DNA of 64,000 nt, from positions 124,001-188,000 of the forward strand of contig JADHYV010000016.1 in assembly GCA_027604705.1 (NCBI GenBank), written 5' to 3'. Every line of letters begins with the position of its first letter. Within the stretch, counting starts at the first letter, position 1. Origin of the DNA: Allomyces arbusculus (taxonomy: Eukaryota; Blastocladiomycota; Blastocladiomycetes; Blastocladiales; Blastocladiaceae). This document shows positions 57,721 through 64,000 of this stretch, piece after piece. The notes beneath the pieces were generated by a model. It worked only from the letters and a program-made list of their open reading frames with translations. It did no database searches and had not been told where the DNA came from. The position numbers and the translations under genes were made by a program.

Positions 57721-58531
57721 ATGCCGGCGGGCGTCACGTCCATGGAAGATGTACTTGCCGCGCATGTGGCGGTCATTCAAGCCGCCAAGAACGGCTACGA
57801 GGTGGACAAGGTCGCGCTGAACAAGCTCATTTCCATCACCGGCGAGCGGACCGCCAACATCGTGTCTCGCGATACGACACGATGTTTGCACACATTCCTG
57901 CTTGCCACATTCCAGCACAAGGTGCGCGACAGCAAGAACAAGGCCAATGACCTGTGCGTGTGCTCTGTGATTTCGTCGTTGAATCATCTCCGTCTTTGAA
58001 GCTTAGTCTCGTCTGATTGTTTCTGGCCAGAGCATTCATATGCTCGGCCGAGACGCGCTGTCTCGCGTTCATGGACGCGCTCGCCAACGCCGTCAACATG
58101 GACACGTCGCTGGTAAGGAGCCCGCCGCTCCCGCCGCTTGACGTTGCGCTCATCTCGCCTAGTTCGTATCTTATGGGTCTTTTCTCATTCAATGAAAACT
58201 TTGGCTGATGCTGAAGTGATTTGTTTCCTTTTTCCATCAGGCCAAGGCGCACGTGCTGCACGGACGATTGTTGGGCGCTTGCTTTCAGAACCGAGTAATT
58301 GTCCCATTTCATATTCGATTGTGCACGTCATTCCTTGACTCTTGTCAAGAGTGCGGCAATGTAAGGACAATTGCGTCCGTTCGCCATTTCGTTGGTTCAT
58401 GGTTCCCCCTCCCTACCCCCCACGTCCGGCCATTTGCTTCCTCTCCTCTATGCTCTCGTTCTCGTCGGAAAGTTCGGTGTAATTTGAATCAAATCAGCCA
58501 CTATTTTGATAGCGGCAAATGTTGGATCTGA
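57721..58531 (+). CDS. Small helical hypothetical protein, four exons
   Basis: Exons 57721-57861, 57916-57953, 58031-58112 and 58241-58531 join in frame to 183 residues. The first three exons give a helix-rich sequence (SMEDVLAAHVAVIQAAKNG, KVALNKLISITGERTANI, KVRDSKNKANDLAFICSAET, AFMDALANAVNMDTSLAKAH) that looks like a small all-alpha protein. After about residue 105 the reading becomes Cys/Phe/Ser-rich and less convincing, so a further intron near 58290 is likely. I do not recognise the family. It is convergent with the WD40 gene whose stop is at 58855. Confidence 0.5.
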
Positions 58532-58854
58532 GCACATGCTGGTGTGGGTGTGGCAGTCCTGAGGTCGCCCAGCTTCTTGAGATGAATAGGCCATCATGAG
58601 CACTCGCGTGAGGAAGCGCGACAAAAGCTAACATGGTGCTCCTTTGTCTTTTTGTGTGATCCAGAATTGCGTCGAAAAGTTCTCTGCAGCGTCACTTCTG
58701 TCGAGCTCACAATTCTTTTTGACCAATCCGCGCCAGGATCTGGAGCCACGGGATTTCCGCACCAGGCAAAACGGGCAACAGCTGAAGCATCGTTGGAAGC
58801 CCATTCTGTGTGTTTGATACCCCCCCCCCCCCCCCCCGTCCCCAGTCATCAATC
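58532..58854. other. Intergenic between convergent genes
   Basis: No gene seen. It contains the 18-C tract at 58820, close to the WD40 gene stop. Confidence 0.5.
58820..58837. repeat. Poly-C tract (18 C)
   Basis: Uninterrupted 18-C run about 17 bp beyond the minus-strand WD40 stop codon, so it would be poly-G in that transcript's 3' UTR. Confidence 0.85.
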
Positions 58855-61800
58855 CTACGGCGTCTCTGCCGCTGCAACGTCAGTTCGCAAGTACATCTCA
58901 TCCATCTTCCCCAACGCCGACGCGAGCCCCTGCCGTGCGGCCGCGGCTGAGTGTACAGCCCTTTGCCGTGGCGGCACGTCGGCCTTCTCGCCACCTTGCT
59001 TGGCTTGCGCCCGCGCTTGTCGACCCGCCGTGGCCGAGGACCCGGACGAGTCGACCGAGTCAAGCCCCAGCGTCGGCACTTGGTACATGTCCGCGTCGAA
59101 TCCACGGCGGGCGCGCTTGACGCCGCTGTGCGCGTTCCAGATGCGGATCGTGCCGTCCCATGACGACGAGACGTACTAGCAATGAGTTTTGTCCGTGTGA
59201 GTACAGGATCGCGTTGTGAATCCGAGTGAAAGAGATGCACCTGCTTGCGACTCGGAATGTGCGCAACGGCACGCACCTCGTCCGTGTGCCCAATATTGCG
59301 CTGCAGGAGCCGCTCGCCATCAAATGTGCGGATGCAGTGGTCACGGCTACCTGTCACGACGAGGCCCGCCGGGTCGATGCACATGGCCGTGACGGGGCTC
59401 TCATTGTTGACGACGAGCGTGCACTGGAACGTATACGGATCCCAGAATCTACGGGCACGGTCAAACTTGATCAGTGTCTCATCAACAGGCCCCATTGCCA
59501 ACGAATGCATCCACACGTACCGAATCGTCTTGTCCTCGGACCCCGTCACCCACTGCATCCTTGCCGCATTCCAATGAATGAGCATCACCTCGGCCTCGTG
59601 GCCCTGCAAGACACCGCGCAGCGGCATGCGATCGCCGCGCGGCGCCGTAAATGCGCGAACGTACGCCAACTTATCGGCGCTCGCATACGCAAACTGGACC
59701 CCAGGCTCGTCAGCGACGGCGGCCGGGGTCTTGATGGGCCGCGACGCGGCAACGGTCGCAGCCGAAGCGCCGACCGAGAGGTCGAGAATTGGCGCGTCGG
59801 CAGCGAGCTCGGATTCGATGCGTGACGTGGCCGTCAAGGAGTTGGCAATGTCGCGGAAAACATCGACGACCGTGCCGAGCGTGAGGTCGTAGATGTAGAT
59901 GCGGCGGTCCCAGCCGCTCGAAAGCTAGTGATGTCGAACTGTGAGCCTTCTCCACCCGGAAACAAGAGGTCAAAATAGTCAGAAGCGCACCGTACCAGGT
60001 AATGCGATCCTTGGAACGCGACCACGCCCAAACTCGTCACGGCATCGCGGTGCGTATCAAACTGGTACCGCAGCGACAAGCCGCTGATGCGGTTAGCCAT
60101 GCCGCCGCCCACGACCGACGACTCGCGTGTCGACAAGTCCCAGCCCATTTCGGCGAGCACAGATCCCGGCAAGTCGTCGCCCGCGTCGGCCTGGTACCCC
60201 CAGACCATAATGCACTTCTCCTCGAACCCGACAATCAAGAGATCGAGCGGGTCATAGTACATCATGCGCGTCGCCGTCAGTTTCCGCGGCGCACTCGATT
60301 TAGTCGCGGAGGCAACAGGCGCTGCCGACCCGCGTCCTGGTGGCCGCAATCCGGGCCCCGCCGACCTATGCCTGTTCACGGGCATCGACGCACGCCGCCC
60401 TTGGGCACCGCCGCCACCACCGCTGCCGCGCGTCGGCATCGGTGCGTGCATGGCAATCGTCTCGCGCGAATACATGAACGTGTTGAGCTGCGTGCGCTCC
60501 CACTGCACGAGGTGCGCGCCGCCCGAAAAGATCAGGATCGGGTCCTTGAGCGTGAGGGTCATGGCGTCGACGGCGTCGCTCTCGAGCGTCGTGACGGGCG
60601 CCGACGGGTTGTGTCGCCACGTTACAAGCTGCCGCCGCACCGTGAAGGCGACGACTTCTTGCGTGTCGGCCAAGTAGTGCACCTGCTTGAACTTGGACGC
60701 GCCCTTGTCGTGCACTTTTTCGTTGTCGGCCTTGACAAAGTCGGAGATCTGGAACGGGTGGTGAGTGATTTCGCGCAAAATTCAAGGACCAGCGTCGCAC
60801 GCCATACGTTGAGCCCAGATCGCGGATCGAGAAACACGGGGAAGAGCGAGTTGCACGCAATCCACAGCGTCGAGACGGGCGGGACGTACGCGAGCCCCGT
60901 AATTGAGTCCAAGAACCCATCGAACCGCTGCAAGCAATTGCCGTCAAGAGACCAGAGCTTGACGGTGCGATCAAACGACCCGGTAATGATCCACGCATTC
61001 TCGGCGTCTTTCGCGTACTCCATACACGTGATCCCGGCATCGTGCGCGTCGTTGACCATGACCAAGACCTGCACTTGCAGCCCGTGCGGCATTGACTCGT
61101 AAATGATGAGCCGGCGGTCGAACCCACCCGAGTAGAACCGCGCCTCGCACGACATCAGGCAGCTGACGAGGTCCGTATGCGACGCACCCGCGGTCCCGGA
61201 GAGGTAGAGATCCTTGGTGTCGAACATGAGGTCGCCCACGAGCCCGCCTGGTCCACTGGACCCGCCAGTGGCGCTCGTGCCTGCCATGGAAGTGGACGTG
61301 GACGTGGCCGATAAGCCGGTCGGGCCGCTTGATGCTGCCGACGTGGCCGTCGTGTTTAAAACGTGCACGTCGTCCTTGGCCTGGAAAATGCGCACGCCGC
61401 CCTTTTGCCCGCACATGAGCTGGTTCCGACGCGAGTTCCAGGCCATGCAGTAGACGGGCCCGCCGGCCTAGAAAGAGTAAGGGGGTATGAATCGTCAGGA
61501 GAACACCGTCTGAACAGTAAAAACAGCGAAAATTGATCGTTACGTGAAGTCGCTGCAGGATCTTGCCATTGTTGGACCAAATCAGCACGGTGCCGTCTTG
61601 CGACGCCGACGCCATGCACTTGATTTCCTTGCTATCTTTCGCCGACCAGCAGTCAGCAACAGCGGCTCCTCGCGAGTATGGCCTTGCTCTCGGCTTCAAC
61701 AAGCGGTCACACGGACCAGAACACGAGCGCCGTGACCCACCCAGCGTGGCCGTCCATGGTCGACGTCAAGCGGCCCGAATCCGTGTCCCATGCCCGAATA

Positions 61801-61907
61801 AGCGCGTCCTCAGACCCGGTCCACACTTCGCGGCGCGCCAAGTTGTGTGCAACGCATGTGATGGGCTTTGGGTGCGCGTCCTGCGACACGAATGCCTTGA
61901 GCTCCAT
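58855..61907 (-). CDS. Large WD40-repeat protein (898 aa)
   Basis: Exons 61907-61717, 61631-61544, 61467-60808, 60748-59996, 59924-59241 and 59175-58855 join in frame to 898 residues. WD40 blades are spread through the whole length: REVWTGSEDALIRAWDTDSG, MASASQDGTVLIWSNNG, WIITGSFDRTVKLWSLDG, LLIVGFEEKCIMVWGY, WVTGSEDKTIRYVWMH, LVVTGSRDHCIRTFDGE and VSSSWDGTIRIWNAHSG. This suggests two propellers, with a Gly/Pro/Ser-rich insert near residues 385-440 and a charged Ala-rich tail. It is a scaffold by architecture. I cannot name the family; repeat order did not match WDR7, POC1 or other WD proteins I know. Confidence 0.85.
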
Positions 61908-62617
61908 GATGAAGAGCCGTTATGTGCCGCTATCAACTTTGAAGCTTGCGTGATGTTGCCGCGTGGTCGAGCGGATTGCAAAATGTGTTGACGATCAGGC
62001 AGCGCTTGTCGAGACCGAACGTCAGGGCAAAGGAAACGAACATGATGCTTGTTGTTTCTCTTTGCGGCTCACCGCAAAGGTCAGCGTCAGGTGACCGCGA
62101 TGGAGCAGGTGCTGCTTCTCTTCTCGGGCGATTTCAGCCCACTTTAGCCAACAGGTCATGATTGTGATGCGGGCCCCATGAACGAGCATCGACCACTCCA
62201 ATAATGGACGTCCAGAGAGCCGAAGCAGCCTGAACTTGCTGCAAATGTGCTTAATCCGCGTTCGGACATGATTCTGCGACAGTGCTGATGGGTTGGAGGC
62301 CGACTTCGGACCCGACAAACCGCATTGGGATGGCAACACCTGAGCGAACACGAGCATCGCAGTGGGCATGGTCAGTCGGGAGGGAGCAGGCACGGAGGAG
62401 AGGTGATATCGAAGACGTTCCTTGCGGTGGTGTTACGAGGATGACGACGCCGCTCTCGTAGTCCTTGCTCTTGCTGCAACGCTCCTTTCACTGCACGCTG
62501 CTCGTGGGCCCATTCGATTGACCCTCTCCCACACTCGCTCAACGCCCGACGACGATCCCCAAGCTGTTTTCGAGACCAAGGAACCGCTATTGCTTTGCCT
62601 GTGATCGTTCGCCCAGG
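61908..62617. other. Intergenic (divergent promoters), no gene seen
   Basis: It separates the minus-strand WD40 gene from the plus-strand protease. Open frames on both strands are short or low-quality. Confidence 0.45.
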
Positions 62618-64000
62618 ATGAAGCAGTGGCGCACGATCTTCGTCGTGCCATTGATCCTGCTGCTGTGGAAGCCATTTGCACGAGCGGCCGTCACATCCGA
62701 TCCACGACCCAGAGTCAACTTGCTCGCGTTCGAGGAGCTGCTCTCCGACCTCAATTCGCGGTACCCGACAACGCGCGCGGCAGCAGCAAGGAGCGCTACA
62801 ACGCATGGGCATGCACTCGTCGAGATTGACAGGACCAGCGCGGCCCCATACTATCCAGCACCGAGCAATGCATCAGCGATCGTGCACGAGTTTATTGTGG
62901 CCCTGGATCCCGCGTGCGCGAGTACCTTCCCGTCGGTCCCTGACAAGATGCGCGCCATCCTGTCCTCACTCGCGGCCACCGTCTCGTATGAGTACTCGGC
63001 CGCGCTCAACGCATACCGTGCGCGCTACACTCCGTCGCCGTCGTTTCCCGAGTTTCCGTACGCTATGCTCGCGCGCGTACCGTGCATTCGCTACATTGAG
63101 CAGTTGCAAACGATGCGGATTACAGCGGCGCCTCCGCAAGTTGAAGCACTACCCGCCACGAACGCCGTTCCGGGTATTGCCAATGCGTCAGTCGCCAACC
63201 TTGCAGGGGCATTGTGGGGGCTCGATCGACTGGACACGCCCATCACGCCCACCCCACCGGCGCTCGTCGACGGTCGCTATTCGTTTGACTTGACGGGCCG
63301 CGGCGTCCACATTTACGTGATTGATTCGGGCATCTCGTCAGCGCACCCTGAATACTCAGGGCGCGCCGAATTGGCCTACACGGTCTCGTCCATTTCGACC
63401 GCGAGCCGCAGCGCTGGGCCCGATTGCACGGGCCATGGATCAAATGTTGCTGCGATTGCGGCGGGATTGAACGTTGGCGTGGCAAAGGCGGCTGCGGTTC
63501 ACGCAGGTTCATTTCTCCTTCATGAGCTGTCGCAGTTCCTTGGCGCCCGGCCTGACCCAACCGTCGCTTTATATAGTACGCGTCCTGGGATGCGAGGAAA
63601 CGACCAACGCTGATGTTGTCGAGGTACATTCCAACCATGTCCACCCCCTTTGGCCGTCCCTGACCCTCGTTCCTTTCATATCCAACAGGCGATTGACTGG
63701 GTCGTCACCCACCACCAACGCCCGGCCGTCATCAACCTCTCCCTCGGCCCACAACCCAACGATACCGGCCGATACTCGCGCGTGCGCTCCATCGACGACT
63801 CGATTGCCCGCGCCATTGCGTCCGGAATTACCGTCGTCGTCGCCGCCGGCAACGACCAGCTTGACTGCTGCGGCGGCAGTCCCGCGGGCGCTGACGGCGC
63901 GATCGTCGTTGGTGCCACGACCCTGAACCCCGACAACAAGCGCGACATTCGCGCCACCTTTTCCAATTTCGGCCCTTGTGTCACACTGTCGGCGCCTGGC
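62618..64000 (+). CDS. Secreted subtilisin-like serine protease (peptidase S8), 3' end missing
   Basis: Exons 62618-63506, 63577-63623 and 63689 to beyond the right edge, all in phase. A signal peptide (FVVPLILLLWKPFARA) is followed by an I9-type propeptide (HEFIVALDP ... YEYSAALNAYRARY) and the proteinase-K-like domain: HIYVIDSG carries the catalytic Asp, GHGSNVAAIAAG the catalytic His, and VVVAAGND the oxyanion-hole region. The catalytic Ser lies beyond the window. The usual GHGTHVAG is GHGSNVAAIAAG here, with Ser-Asn in place of Thr-His. A cysteine-rich loop (DQLDCCGGSPAG) is present. It is likely a vacuolar or secreted endoprotease, made as a zymogen. Confidence 0.93.

Noticed and set aside
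61960-62010. tRNA-like string tggtcgagcgga
   Set aside because: Resembles a D-arm, but no acceptor stem, anticodon arm or T-loop can be placed around it.

Overview
The window is about 64 kb of GC-rich, gene-dense eukaryotic nuclear DNA. Genes lie on both strands, most are split by short introns (usually 50-100 nt), and coding sequence is full of Ala/Pro/Ser/Arg low complexity. A chitin synthase, an animal-type cryptochrome/(6-4) photolyase, a WDR7/rabconnectin-3-beta homologue, SUMO E1, TFIIF-beta and Prp16 together point to an early-diverging fungus, plausibly Blastocladiomycota or a chytrid. That placement is inference from gene content, base composition and the unusual splice sites. I saw no prophage, retroelement, CRISPR array, rRNA or convincing tRNA.

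Layout: 0-3 kb, start of a large coiled-coil protein (minus, runs off the left edge). 3-6.7 kb, a gene-poor stretch with an AT-richer island at 3.8-5.0 kb. 6.8-8.9 kb, an unrecognised Ser/Ala/Arg-rich protein. 9.3-10.4 kb, TFIIF-beta. 11.1-12.4 kb, an unresolved hypothetical gene. 12.5-16.1 kb, Prp16. 16.4-16.7 kb, a ZNF706-like mini zinc finger. 17.4-19.2 kb, class III alcohol dehydrogenase in nine exons. 19.5-20.9 kb, a decayed F-box/LRR gene. 21.3-22.1 kb, a microsatellite and a possible membrane protein. 22.4-25.2 kb, a PP4R1-like HEAT protein. 25.5-29.1 kb, a tandem pair of secreted mucin-like genes, one whole and one decayed. 29.9-32.1 kb, UBA2. 32.3-33.9 kb, a SET-domain methyltransferase. 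34.4-34.7 kb, a small secreted Cys protein. 35.2-35.9 kb, MGMT. 36.4-39.1 kb, a HAL/NPR1-type kinase. 40.0-44.4 kb, a 1464-aa RGG/low-complexity protein. 45.9-49.2 kb, chitin synthase. 50.7-55.1 kb, WDR7 homologue. 55.4-57.2 kb, photolyase. 57.7-58.5 kb, a small helical hypothetical. 58.9-61.9 kb, an 898-aa WD40 protein. 62.6 kb to the right edge, a subtilisin-like protease.

Most genes are unrelated housekeeping units. Small themes are DNA repair (MGMT, photolyase), pre-mRNA splicing and transcription (Prp16, TFIIF-beta) and the cell surface (chitin synthase, mucin-like pair, subtilase).

The most striking signal is in the splicing. Rebuilding conserved proteins by hand forces two consecutive 3-nt microexons in the chitin synthase, and 18- and 22-nt microexons across the kinase catalytic loop. 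It also points to a 21-nt exon in the photolyase and GC-AG introns sharing the donor G|GCACGT. Roughly 60% of donors match GTNCG rather than GTAAG.
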